Origin: AV40 sp963817335
GTDB taxonomy: Bacteria; Verrucomicrobiota; Verrucomicrobiia; Chthoniobacterales; UBA10450
Assembly: GCA_963817335.1 (NCBI GenBank)
Contig: CAWFNX010000001.1
Location: forward strand, 620,001 to 684,000
Direction of reading: 5' to 3'
DNA length: 64,000 bases
Below, one piece after another: positions 7,359-15,153 of this stretch; within the stretch, counting starts at the first letter, position 1, and each line of letters opens with the position of its first letter. The translations under genes and the position numbers were made by a program. The notes beneath the pieces were generated by a model. It was not told the origin of the DNA. It did no database searches and saw only the letters and a list, made by a program, of their open reading frames with translations.

Positions 7359-9197
7359 TCAAGCAGTGTACCCGAAACGCGCGTCCAGGTGTTTGAGGGC
7401 GTCCGCCGCAAACGCCTGGTCTTCCGGAGAAAGATAATCGCGATATCCGCCGACTTTTCCGCGCCGGACTTTGAGTGACTCCGGATTTCGGACGTCGGTT
7501 GAGCGTAGAATCTTCGAGTCGAAAACGCCGGCTGTTTCCAATCGTTGCATGTTTCCGAAATCGGAAAATTCGAGAGCAAATTTGAACGCGCCGGGATCCG
7601 GCGAAGTTTCCCCAAGCGTGGCTAGCACCGCGCGAAAGTTTTGTTCCGGAGAAGCGCGAAGCGATTCGTAATGAAGCAGGGTGAAATTATTATGGCGTCC
7701 AAACTCAGCGAACCAGTCGTTCATGGTCTTAATGATCGACATGATGCCGTAACGGCGGTCCCGCATCAGATCACCAACTTTTTTTTCTTTGATCTGTTGC
7801 GGCGTTTCCCGCGTGCGATGGACCAGCTGCATGTAAAGCGATACGAACGCGTCCCGTGGATCGCGCACCAGCAAAATGACCCGGGCCCTGGCCAATTCCC
7901 GCGCCGGCACCAGATATTTTCCCCGGACCCGGTCCCACAGTCTTCCCTTCATTCGTTGTTCCGCGAAATCGTGAGAGAAAATCAAGCGGGGAATGGTTGG
8001 ATCGTGATAATGGTCCGGCCGGAGGGTGAACGGTCGTCCGGCCCTCTTACAAAAGTAAGCGCAGAGAAAAGTGCGGACCCAGGTGCGGCCACTTTTGGGC
8101 ACTGAAATCACAATCGCGTCGCCCCCCGAAAGTTCGCGCGCGCGACTGCTGAAATTCCATCGGTGAAATGCGCTCCGGGTGATGGTTGACGGTGAATCGC
8201 TGGGATGTTGCGCCACTTCTCGCAGAACCTTGACGTAACCTTTCGCGAAAGTTTCGAGCGAATAGCGCTGCTCGATCAGTTCACGTCCGCGAACTCCAAA
8301 CGCTTTTCGTTGCTGAGCGTTGGCAATCAGGCTTCCGAGCGTCTCCACCCAATCCTCGATGCTCCGGGCGAGAAAACCATTCTCGCCGTGGGTAATGATC
8401 TGGCTATTCACCCCAACGTCGGAAGCGACAACTACCGTCCCAACTCCCATGTATTGCAAGATTTTGTAACCGCATTTTCCGCGGGTCCAAACCGAATCCC
8501 ACAGAGGCATGATGCCGATGTCGAAACTGGCCAGGGTCGTTTGCTCGGTATCCAACTGCCAGGGTTCGTTTTCCACGTGAACGCCGTCAAGTTGGAGCGG
8601 TTTGTCGCTAATCACTTTCAATTTCAAACCGGGAAAGCGCGTGCTGAGCTGCTGCAAGGCAGGATTAATGTAGCGAAGGTAGGGAAGACCATCACTCAAA
8701 CCGAGCCATCCGATCGTTAACCCGAGCCCGCCTTGATACTGCTTCAGTTTGTACTTCGTCAGGTCGATCGAAGTCGGAAGAATCACGGCGCGCCGCCCGC
8801 AAGCTTCTGCGAAAGACGCGAGAAAATCGTTTCCGGCGACCACTGCTTCGCAATGCCGCACCGTTCGGACGAATTTCTTGAAGGTTTTTGCACGAAGCGG
8901 CCGGCGATGTTTCTGCTCTCGAAACATTACCGCGTCGTCAAAATCAAAGACGATCCGACGGTTCGCCCGTTGCAGAAGGCTGAGCTCAAACTCGTTGAAG
9001 CCGATTGTCTTAAACAAGACGACTACGTCGTGCCGGGCCGCTTCTCTCAAAACCCGCAGTCGTTCAGTCAGGCTGGATCGCCGGGCCGGAAGCACCGTCG
9101 CCTCGACCCCGAGGCGTTGATAGTGCTCCAGGCAATCGCGCAGACGAAGCCGCGTACTTGGCGCATTGCCATGCTCGACGACACACAAGACTTTCAT
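7359..9197 (-). CDS. glycosyltransferase (GT-B)-sulfotransferase fusion protein
   Basis: The first ~350 residues form a GT4-like glycosyltransferase. The start MKVLCVVEHGNAPSTRLRL is the N-terminal Rossmann strand, and the donor-site region is GYKILQYMGVGTVVVASDVG with an EQRYSLETFAKGY helix after it. From about residue 370 a PAPS sulfotransferase follows: VISVPKSGRTWVRTFL is the phosphosulfate loop and VILLVRDPRDAFVSLY the 3'-phosphate motif. One polypeptide could therefore add a sugar and sulfate to the same acceptor; that coupling is inference. I prefer the ATG at 9197 over one at 9251 because it begins directly on the first beta strand. It forms an operon with the next sulfotransferase. 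Confidence 0.82.
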   Translation of the reverse strand: MKVLCVVEHGNAPSTRLRLRDCLEHYQRLGVEATVLPARRSSLTERLRVLREAARHDVVVLFKTIGFNEFELSLLQRANRRIVFDFDDAVMFREQKHRRPLRAKTFKKFVRTVRHCEAVVAGNDFLASFAEACGRRAVILPTSIDLTKYKLKQYQGGLGLTIGWLGLSDGLPYLRYINPALQQLSTRFPGLKLKVISDKPLQLDGVHVENEPWQLDTEQTTLASFDIGIMPLWDSVWTRGKCGYKILQYMGVGTVVVASDVGVNSQIITHGENGFLARSIEDWVETLGSLIANAQQRKAFGVRGRELIEQRYSLETFAKGYVKVLREVAQHPSDSPSTITRSAFHRWNFSSRARELSGGDAIVISVPKSGRTWVRTFLCAYFCKRAGRPFTLRPDHYHDPTIPRLIFSHDFAEQRMKGRLWDRVRGKYLVPARELARARVILLVRDPRDAFVSLYMQLVHRTRETPQQIKEKKVGDLMRDRRYGIMSIIKTMNDWFAEFGRHNNFTLLHYESLRASPEQNFRAVLATLGETSPDPGAFKFALEFSDFGNMQRLETAGVFDSKILRSTDVRNPESLKVRRGKVGGYRDYLSPEDQAFAADALKHLDARFGYTA

Positions 9198-9336
9198 TAC
9201 TTCAGGGTAACCATTTACAGCTTTTTTGAGCGCCGCTCCAGTCGTTAACATCGCATTAATCGGCGTGCTATTGCACAGATCACTTCAGGCTTGCTATGGT
9301 TCGCCCCGATAGGATCAGCTTCACCGCGCTCTCCTG

Positions 9337-9696
9337 ATGAAATCAAAACCGAGCGTCGAGACAAATCGAGTTCAACCGGATCCCCAGCTCGAGATGCTTT
9401 ATCGCGGGATCGTCGACAACGCCCTCGATTGCATCATAACCATGGACGCCGCTGGCCGGGTCCTTGAATTCAATCCGGCGGCGGAACGTGTTTTTGGATT
9501 TAGTCGGGAGGAAGCGCTCGGAAAAGAGCTTGCCGAGCTCATCATTCCGCCGGCAATGCGCGAGCAGCATCGGCGTGGTCTCGCCCGTTATCTGAAGGCC
9601 GGAGTTGGCCCGGTCATGGACAAGCGTCAGGAAATGTCAGCGATCCGGTCAGCAAATGGGGTCGTATCTAAACATTCAACATTTCGAAGGTGTTGA
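9337..9696 (+). pseudogene. PAS-domain signalling gene fragment, 3' part lost
   Basis: Residues 18 to about 107 form a PAS sensor domain (GIVDNALDCIITMDAAGRVL, FNPAAERVFGFSREEALG, ELIIPPAMREQHRRGL). Just after the point where PAS proteins normally read ADGTEFPVEL, the frame runs into a 29-bp dispersed repeat at 9658 and ends with a short meaningless tail. No kinase, cyclase or other output domain remains. It is best read as the 5' remnant of a larger PAS-histidine kinase-type gene truncated at the repeat. Whether the stub is still expressed is unknown. Confidence 0.7.
9658..9686 (+). repeat. 29-bp dispersed repeat, copy 1
   Basis: A 29-bp sequence with core TCGTATCTAAACATTCAAC occurs here, in reverse at 15077-15105 (29 of 29 identical), and at 63822-63850 with a few changes. 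Here it lies exactly where the PAS-domain gene loses homology. Together with the bases that follow, its right half forms an imperfect inverted repeat (TCTAAAC..TTCAACA against TGTTGAG..GTTAGA). Chance cannot account for an identical 29-mer twice within 5.5 kb. Confidence 0.85.
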
Positions 9697-9700
9697 GGTG

Positions 9701-10468
9701 TTAGACTCTCCCAGTTCCCCACCGCCGATGAAGAAACCGTTCCCAGGGGGAAAACAGGATCTTATCCGCGAGCAAACCGATCAGCACAATTACCAGCATG
9801 ATTCCAATCACCTGGTCCATTGCATTCAACTCGCGACCATAATGAAGAAGATGACCTAGCCCGAAGCCCGTAAGAATCGTGACATAGATTTCTGCCGCCA
9901 TTAGCGATCGCCAGGCAAAGGCCCAGCCTTGTTTCATTCCGCTGATCAAATACGGAAGCGACGCCGGCAAGATCACATGGGCCCATCGATGGAATGGCCC
10001 GGAACCCATTGTCCGCGCGGCCCGCGCATAAATCGGAGGCAAGGTGCGGACTCCGGTGTCGGTCGCGATCACGACGGACCAAACCGTTCCCATGATTACG
10101 ACGAATAGCATGGCCCCTTCGGTTTGACCGAACCACAACAACGCCAACGGCACCCAACACACACTCGGCAAGGTCTGGAGCCCAAGCGCCAGAACGCCAA
10201 TCGTATCTTCGAAGAATTTCGACGATGCGGTGAGTAATCCCAGCGGCAAACCAATTGCGAGTCCGATGAGATACCCGATGATCAAACGTCGCAGCGTCAC
10301 AAACGTCGCGCTAAGCAATGTGCCGTCGCGCGCCGCGCTCACGAGATAATCCCACACCGCGCCTGGCGAGGGGAGCAATACCGGCGACCAGATTTGCGCG
10401 CGCACGAGCGCAGTCCAAATCGCGACCAACGTGACGAAAAACAAAACTGCCAGCAACGTGCGTTTCAC
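9701..10468 (-). CDS. ABC transporter permease, sulfonate/nitrate/taurine type
   Basis: A 255-residue inner-membrane permease of the SsuC/TauC/NrtB family with six predicted helices. The EAA-type loop reads ARAARTMGSGPFHRWAHVIL, and family-typical GLLTASSKFFEDTIG and MKQGWAFAWRSLMAAEIYV follow. It is the last gene of a three-gene operon, with its start overlapping the ATPase gene by 4 bp. Aliphatic sulfonates, taurine, nitrate and thiamine precursors are all carried by this family, so the substrate is undetermined. The nearby sulfotransferases make an organosulfur substrate attractive but not proven. Confidence 0.88.
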   Translation of the reverse strand: MKRTLLAVLFFVTLVAIWTALVRAQIWSPVLLPSPGAVWDYLVSAARDGTLLSATFVTLRRLIIGYLIGLAIGLPLGLLTASSKFFEDTIGVLALGLQTLPSVCWVPLALLWFGQTEGAMLFVVIMGTVWSVVIATDTGVRTLPPIYARAARTMGSGPFHRWAHVILPASLPYLISGMKQGWAFAWRSLMAAEIYVTILTGFGLGHLLHYGRELNAMDQVIGIMLVIVLIGLLADKILFSPWERFLHRRWGTGRV

Positions 10469-11271
10469 AATGTCGCCACCTGCGTTTCTTTGAAGCCCTT
10501 CAACACCGCCGTCAGTTTGGCCGCGTGTTGCGCGATTTCGATGCTGTTAAAATCTCGCGGCCGCGGGAGTTTCACTTCGAAGACTTCGCGCAAACGGCCG
10601 GGGGTCGGTGACATCACCATCACCCGGTCGGCGAGGCAGGCGGCTTCGCGAACGTTGTGGGTGACGAAAATGATCGTCTTGCGTCGTTTCTCCCAGATTC
10701 GCTGGATGTCGCCGTAAAGTTGCTCACGGGTCATCGCGTCCAGGGCCGCGAACGGTTCGTCCATTAAGAGCACGCGCGGATTGGGCGCGAGGGCACGTGC
10801 CAGCGCCACTCGCTGTTTCATTCCGCCGGAAAGCTCATGCACATTGGCTTCCATGAATTTCTCGAGACCGACGAGATGGAGAAAAAATTTTGCCACTTCG
10901 CGGCGCTCCGAATTGCGGAGGCCTGGTTTCAATTTCAGACCGAACATCACGTTGCCAAAGACGTTCAGCCACGGAAAAAGCGCCGATTCCTGAAACATGA
11001 CGAGCCGATGACGCCCCGGATCGTGCACGGGTTGGTTGTCTGCCAGAACCTGGCCTTTATCGGGATGTTCGAGCCCAGCAATGATATCGAGCAAGGTCGA
11101 TTTCCCGCATCCGCTCGGTCCGACGATGACAATGAATTCTCCTTCCGATACTTCAAACGATACATCGTCGAGCGCGTGAACGGTCTGTCGTTTCTGACGA
11201 AACCATTTCGATACATGATCGACAATAAGTTTTGCCGGCGGAGGACCGTTGAGCTCGTCCTGGAGAGACAT
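10465..11271 (-). CDS. ABC transporter ATP-binding protein, sulfonate/nitrate/taurine type
   Basis: This 268-residue ATPase has Walker A VGPSGCGKSTLLDIIAGLE, the Q loop MFQESALFPW, the signature LSGGMKQRVALARAL, Walker B VLLMDEPFAALD, and the switch His in FVTHNVREA. LADRVMVMSPTPG is typical of the SsuB/TauB/NrtD group. It energises the permease encoded next (4-bp overlap) and shares one base with the stop of the binding-protein gene upstream, so all three are translationally coupled. Confidence 0.93.
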   Translation of the reverse strand: MSLQDELNGPPPAKLIVDHVSKWFRQKRQTVHALDDVSFEVSEGEFIVIVGPSGCGKSTLLDIIAGLEHPDKGQVLADNQPVHDPGRHRLVMFQESALFPWLNVFGNVMFGLKLKPGLRNSERREVAKFFLHLVGLEKFMEANVHELSGGMKQRVALARALAPNPRVLLMDEPFAALDAMTREQLYGDIQRIWEKRRKTIIFVTHNVREAACLADRVMVMSPTPGRLREVFEVKLPRPRDFNSIEIAQHAAKLTAVLKGFKETQVATL

Positions 11272-12233
11272 TAAGGATTCTCGAACAATTTAGACAAGTC
11301 CGGAGCCGTCTTGATGAATCCTGCGCGAACTGAATTCTGCACAAATTTCTCCACCGACGCTCTCGGTGTTTCCGCGGTAAACGCGATCCGTTTCCAGGCT
11401 GCGGCAATGGTTTCCGGGCTCATGTCGCTGTGTGTTTCCTCCAACAATTCCGCTTTGACCAACCGCTGAGCTTCGTCCGGGTTCTTCGCGATCCAGTCGG
11501 TCAGTTCGGCGTGGGCTTGCGCGAACTTTTTCACAAGATCGCGCCGTTGGCTTAAGAACTTCGCGCTCGAAACCAGGACTGTTGTCGCGACATCTGTTTC
11601 TTCGACGATCACTTTGCCGGAAGCCTCCTGTTCCAGGCGAGTCAGCCATGGCTCGACTGTCCACACCGCGTCGATTCTCTTTTGTTTGAAAAGTCCCAGT
11701 TGGTCCGGATTGGAAGTGGGAATCACCGAAGCGTCGCCGCCGAGCTGGGTGATCTTTAGCCCGCCTTCTGTCAGCCACGCGCGGCAGGAAATGTCTTGCG
11801 TGTTTCCCAGCTGTGGAGTCGCGATTTTCTTTCCGCGAAAATCGCCCGGCGTTTTCAAACTCTGATCGGGCTGCACGATCAAGCCAGATCCGCCGTTGGC
11901 CGCGCCCGCGATCAGACGGATCTCCGCGCCATTCGACCTGGCGTAAGCGTTGAGCGCCGGTCCCGGGCCGACATAGGTCAGGTCGATCGAATTGGCGAAA
12001 ATCGCTTCCATCGCGCTCGGGCCGGCGTTGTAAACAAACCATTCGATTTTCGTGTCGGTGCCGAGACGTTGCTCAAACCACCCTTTACCCTGCCGCGATA
12101 ACGCGTGAGCGATGATGCCCTGCGCATGGGTAATGTTCGGGAAGTGACCAACCCGGATCTTTGTCTCGGCCAACGCGGAATCGCCGAGAATTGCAGCGGC
12201 GATCAGGGACAACGTTAAAACCGAGATCTTCAT
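11271..12233 (-). CDS. ABC transporter substrate-binding protein, sulfonate/nitrate type
   Basis: A periplasmic solute receptor of the SsuA/TauA/NMT1 fold. An export signal (LTLSLIAAAILGDSALA) is followed by IRVGHFPNITHAQGIIAHAL. The ligand-site loops NAGPSAMEAIFANSIDLTYV and GPGPALNAYARS also fit the family. It is the first gene of the transporter operon, with its stop touching the ATPase start. The pocket cannot be assigned to sulfonate, nitrate or another small anion by eye. Confidence 0.88.
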   Translation of the reverse strand: MKISVLTLSLIAAAILGDSALAETKIRVGHFPNITHAQGIIAHALSRQGKGWFEQRLGTDTKIEWFVYNAGPSAMEAIFANSIDLTYVGPGPALNAYARSNGAEIRLIAGAANGGSGLIVQPDQSLKTPGDFRGKKIATPQLGNTQDISCRAWLTEGGLKITQLGGDASVIPTSNPDQLGLFKQKRIDAVWTVEPWLTRLEQEASGKVIVEETDVATTVLVSSAKFLSQRRDLVKKFAQAHAELTDWIAKNPDEAQRLVKAELLEETHSDMSPETIAAAWKRIAFTAETPRASVEKFVQNSVRAGFIKTAPDLSKLFENP

Positions 12234-12308
12234 TGTAAGGCGCGATCTTGCCAGAGAGTCCTTACAACAACAATCGCGTTGTGGCTGCCGTTATCGCCGA
12301 GGCACAAA

Positions 12309-13193
12309 TTACTTCAATGGCCGCGCGACCATGATGCCGGTATCGCTACGATACGTGTTCAAATAGGTCGACAACCGTGAATCAACCAGCACCCGTCCGT
12401 AATTGTGCGGCGCAGAAGCATGCATGAAGTGCAACACACCGTCGCTGGTCCGCAGCGCCAGCCCCACATGGGAGGTCGAAAATAATCTCCCGTCGTGCGA
12501 GACGATTCCGATGATGTCGCCGCTTTGCAGCTTCGGTTCGATCTTGGCGACGCGACTTTTAGGAATCTGATAAAGCGCCCGACTCGAGACATTGGCTTCC
12601 ATTCGGGCAAGCGGGCCGAGCAACGATTTGTTCGCAGCGAGATAACGGTAGTGACGCCAGCCAGCGGTCATTTCGTGCGCCGCGTGGGGCACGCTCGAAC
12701 CGCCGAATTTCCTGGTGAGATCTTCCACCAGTCCGCGCCGGTTGTTGTCGTAAAGCCAGTCCTCCAGATAATGCAGACGCGATAGATATTCGCCGGTGCA
12801 AACGCCGTCGCGGTAACGGTCGATCTCTATGTAATGCAGAAAAGTTTCCGGCGTCCAGTTCTCCTCCGGCTCATTCAACATCCGGGCAAACGCCAGGGAC
12901 GTTTCGAAAAACGTCCAGCAATCGAGCCCCGTGAAATTGACCGACGGCGATTCGATCCGGTTGTCGATTTCCAAAGTGTACGATTTGTACCGGGTTCCGG
13001 TCAGGGCCTGGCCGACCGCCGCCGTTCGCTCGCCAATCGGAAGCGATTTCCAATCGTTCTCTTTCGCCAGTGAAACCAGGCGATGAAACTGGGGTTCGCC
13101 TTTGAAAATTGTCTTTAATGGCAGCCGAGACTCAAATGCCATCGCGGTTGCACAAATCAAAAATACTGGAACAAGAATCCTTAAAGCCCTCAT
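12309..13193 (-). CDS. secreted DUF1460 protein, N-acetylmuramoyl-L-alanine amidase-like
   Basis: A signal peptide (ILVPVFLICATAMAF) precedes a DUF1460 domain, an NlpC/P60-like cysteine hydrolase fold. The probable nucleophile Cys is in NFTGLDCWTFFETSLAFARM, and the probable His is in FSTSHVGLAL. The C-terminal HFMHASAPHNYGRVLVDSRL matches this family. It is probably periplasmic and acts on peptidoglycan fragments. It lies 34 bp downstream of a sulfotransferase gene on the same strand and may share its transcript, although no functional link is evident. Confidence 0.82.
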   Translation of the reverse strand: MRALRILVPVFLICATAMAFESRLPLKTIFKGEPQFHRLVSLAKENDWKSLPIGERTAAVGQALTGTRYKSYTLEIDNRIESPSVNFTGLDCWTFFETSLAFARMLNEPEENWTPETFLHYIEIDRYRDGVCTGEYLSRLHYLEDWLYDNNRRGLVEDLTRKFGGSSVPHAAHEMTAGWRHYRYLAANKSLLGPLARMEANVSSRALYQIPKSRVAKIEPKLQSGDIIGIVSHDGRLFSTSHVGLALRTSDGVLHFMHASAPHNYGRVLVDSRLSTYLNTYRSDTGIMVARPLK

Positions 13194-13227
13194 AGCGTCA
13201 AAAACTGAAATCGAAATTATTGCGCGA

Positions 13228-14232
13228 TCAAGTCTTGGTCACGCGGTCGCGCAACGAATATACACGCGATTTGAGAAATTCTTTCGGCCTTTCACCGCGG
13301 ATTGGCTTCATAAAATAACGCAGTGACGGGCGCGTCAATCGCGGTTCATAACCAAACTCCGGCATCAAATCGCGGCAATGCGATTCTACCCAGCCGATCT
13401 CATCCTCACCCAAATCGTTTTTCCAGCGCGTGACCGGCGCGGTGCTGATTTCGGCAAAGCGGGTGCCGGCAGCCGAATTACCAGCCCACGACCGGCCAAC
13501 TTTCGTTGGGTTCAGGACGATCTCGGGATCAAAACCGATCTCAAGATAATCGCACACCTTTTGCATCGACTCTTTGGGTTCAAGAGCCAGATCTTCGTAG
13601 CCGACCACGAGGCCTGGGATTTCTTTGTTGCGAATTTTCCGCGCGAGTTTCGCGGCCGCCCGCCAATGCGCGACTACGTAGTAAACTGAGAACCGACGCG
13701 TCTTGCGAGTGTGCTCGAGCGCAATTTGGGCCGAGAGCAGCGCGCGGGGATCGCGCATGGTTAAGAGCAACTTCGTCTTTGGAAAGCGTTCGAATATCTC
13801 GGGGACGTAGTTCCGGTTTGCCGGAGTTTTTTCCACCCATCGTTTCACTCGGTCGAGCGGAACGCCCACGACCTGAGCGTACGCCTCCATCATCAACACT
13901 AGTAAATCCCGACTCTCATTCGCCGGATTGAACGCGTTGCGCTCGAAGGTTTCCAAAAAGTTCTGCTTGGGAAAATCTGCGTAATCCTGGCGGCCGCGCA
14001 TCGCTTGAAAACCAAACAGCACGTTGGTCCACGATTCCTTGGTTAAGTAATCGAACTGCGCGCGCCGCCCGCGGTCGCGATACTTCGTCAGGACCGTTGG
14101 GAAGTAGGCGGTGTCCTGCGGCATCACCAGCAACTCGGGATGGCTGTCGAGCAACGACACCAGCAACGTCGTTCCCGATTTCGCGGCGCCGGCAATGAAA
14201 CAAGCGCGTTCGTCAAACGTGAGATTCTCCAT
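13228..14232 (-). CDS. sulfotransferase-family protein
   Basis: ACFIAGAAKSGTTLLVSLLD is the PAPS 5'-phosphosulfate loop, and LLLTMRDPRALLSAQIALE the 3'-phosphate motif. The region around KRWVEKTPANRNYVPEIFE is common in tyrosyl-protein- and heparan-type sulfotransferase-like bacterial proteins. This is the third sulfotransferase domain within 8 kb. The ATG at 14232 puts the first beta strand close to the N-terminus; an upstream start at 14265 is possible. The start region is divergent from the methyltransferase gene. The acceptor is unknown. Confidence 0.82.
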   Translation of the reverse strand: MENLTFDERACFIAGAAKSGTTLLVSLLDSHPELLVMPQDTAYFPTVLTKYRDRGRRAQFDYLTKESWTNVLFGFQAMRGRQDYADFPKQNFLETFERNAFNPANESRDLLVLMMEAYAQVVGVPLDRVKRWVEKTPANRNYVPEIFERFPKTKLLLTMRDPRALLSAQIALEHTRKTRRFSVYYVVAHWRAAAKLARKIRNKEIPGLVVGYEDLALEPKESMQKVCDYLEIGFDPEIVLNPTKVGRSWAGNSAAGTRFAEISTAPVTRWKNDLGEDEIGWVESHCRDLMPEFGYEPRLTRPSLRYFMKPIRGERPKEFLKSRVYSLRDRVTKT

Positions 14233-14285
14233 CCATAGCAACTTAATCTCGTGACGTGCGCACACAAATTGTCGATCTTGCTAAC

Positions 14286-15029
14286 ATGTCAGCTTCCGGT
14301 GACCCATCACCCATCACCCGTCACTCGTCACTAGAGAAATCCGCCGTCGCGGAACGCGCTGAAAAGCTGCTGCCGGACTATCAACAAGTCATCACGAACA
14401 TTCCGCCGGAGGCGGGCTTTGGCGGAATTTGGGAGAGCGAGATGTTTTTGTTTTACGCCGCAGTGAAACCGTTCGCGCCGAAACAAGTTCTGGAATCCGG
14501 CCGGGCCCGCGGCAAAAGCACGCTCATTCTAGCTCGCTGCTTTCCCGAATCACGGATCGTCAGCGTCGAATACGAGCGCGAATCGGACAACGCACCGGCG
14601 GCGGAAGCGAAATTGAAGAACGAATCCAATATCGAACTGCTCTATGGCGATTCGCGCGAGCTCTTGCCGCAGCGATTGCAGTCCGGCGACGCAGTTCTCA
14701 TCGACGGTCCCAAAGATTTTCGCGCGGTAAAGTTAGCGATCGATCTTTTACGAACGGGAAAACCGTCTGCGGTATTCGTGCACGATTTTCCGCCAAGTTC
14801 GCCGCAGCGAAAATTTGTCGAACGCAACTTTCCCAACGCCTTTTTCGGCGACGATCCGCTCTTTCGCCGTTTTCAGGAGCTGGATGTCGAGCGCGATCCG
14901 CGTCGGTCCGGTGTAGAGGTGACCGTATCGGCTACAGGTCTCCGGCGTTACGGAGTTTTTGTCTGTCTGCCGTCGCCACTGCCGCCCCTCGGTTTGCTTT
15001 CCCGTCTGCGACTTTTCTTTGCCAGTTAG
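14286..15029 (+). CDS. SAM-dependent methyltransferase-like protein
   Basis: A Rossmann methyltransferase fold is indicated by KQVLESGRARGKSTLILARC (altered glycine loop), an acidic end of strand 2 (IVSVEYE), IELLYGDSRELLPQ and AVLIDGPKDF. This arrangement resembles CmcI/macrocin O-methyltransferase-type proteins, but the substrate is unknown. The first residues after the ATG at 14286 are encoded by an array of 7-bp repeats (14300-14334), so the start shown may be artificial. A GTG at 14256 is the alternative. The C-terminal ~15 residues are hydrophobic and low in complexity. Confidence 0.6.
   Translation: MSASGDPSPITRHSSLEKSAVAERAEKLLPDYQQVITNIPPEAGFGGIWESEMFLFYAAVKPFAPKQVLESGRARGKSTLILARCFPESRIVSVEYERESDNAPAAEAKLKNESNIELLYGDSRELLPQRLQSGDAVLIDGPKDFRAVKLAIDLLRTGKPSAVFVHDFPPSSPQRKFVERNFPNAFFGDDPLFRRFQELDVERDPRRSGVEVTVSATGLRRYGVFVCLPSPLPPLGLLSRLRLFFAS
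14300..14334 (+). repeat. heptamer array (TCACCCA-type), five units
   Basis: Five consecutive 7-bp units (TGACCCA, TCACCCA, TCACCCG, TCACTCG, TCACTAG) lie at the start of the methyltransferase gene and are read in frame as part of its N-terminus. The same unit family, with both arms present, recurs between grpE and dnaJ at 60329-60406. Here I see no convincing second arm. Confidence 0.75.
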
Positions 15030-15076
15030 CGGCCCGGTTTGTTTCCTCAGGATGGGCGCAGATCAATCCTGGGCAA

Positions 15077-15105
15077 CGAAATGTTGAATGTTTAGATACG
15101 ACCCC
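15077..15105 (-). repeat. 29-bp dispersed repeat, copy 2 (inverted)
   Basis: The reverse complement of this segment is identical over 29 bp to the copy at 9658-9686. It lies 47 bp after the methyltransferase stop and about 50 bp before the GTG of the metallo-hydrolase gene, so it does not break a visible gene here. The flanks of the two copies are unrelated. Confidence 0.85.
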
Positions 15106-15153
15106 AGGGACGCTGTTTGATTCGGGCCGTCACGACTTATATGGTTCGGCCCA

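Noticed and set aside
11290..12042. 250-codon minus-strand frame inside the substrate-binding protein gene
   Set aside because: Alternative frame of a clearly coding region; very rich in Arg and Ser and without domain features.
9658..15105. The 9.7-15.1 kb segment as a composite transposon bounded by inverted 29-bp repeats
   Set aside because: No transposase lies between or beside the copies, and a third copy exists far away; kept only as a possible inversion substrate.
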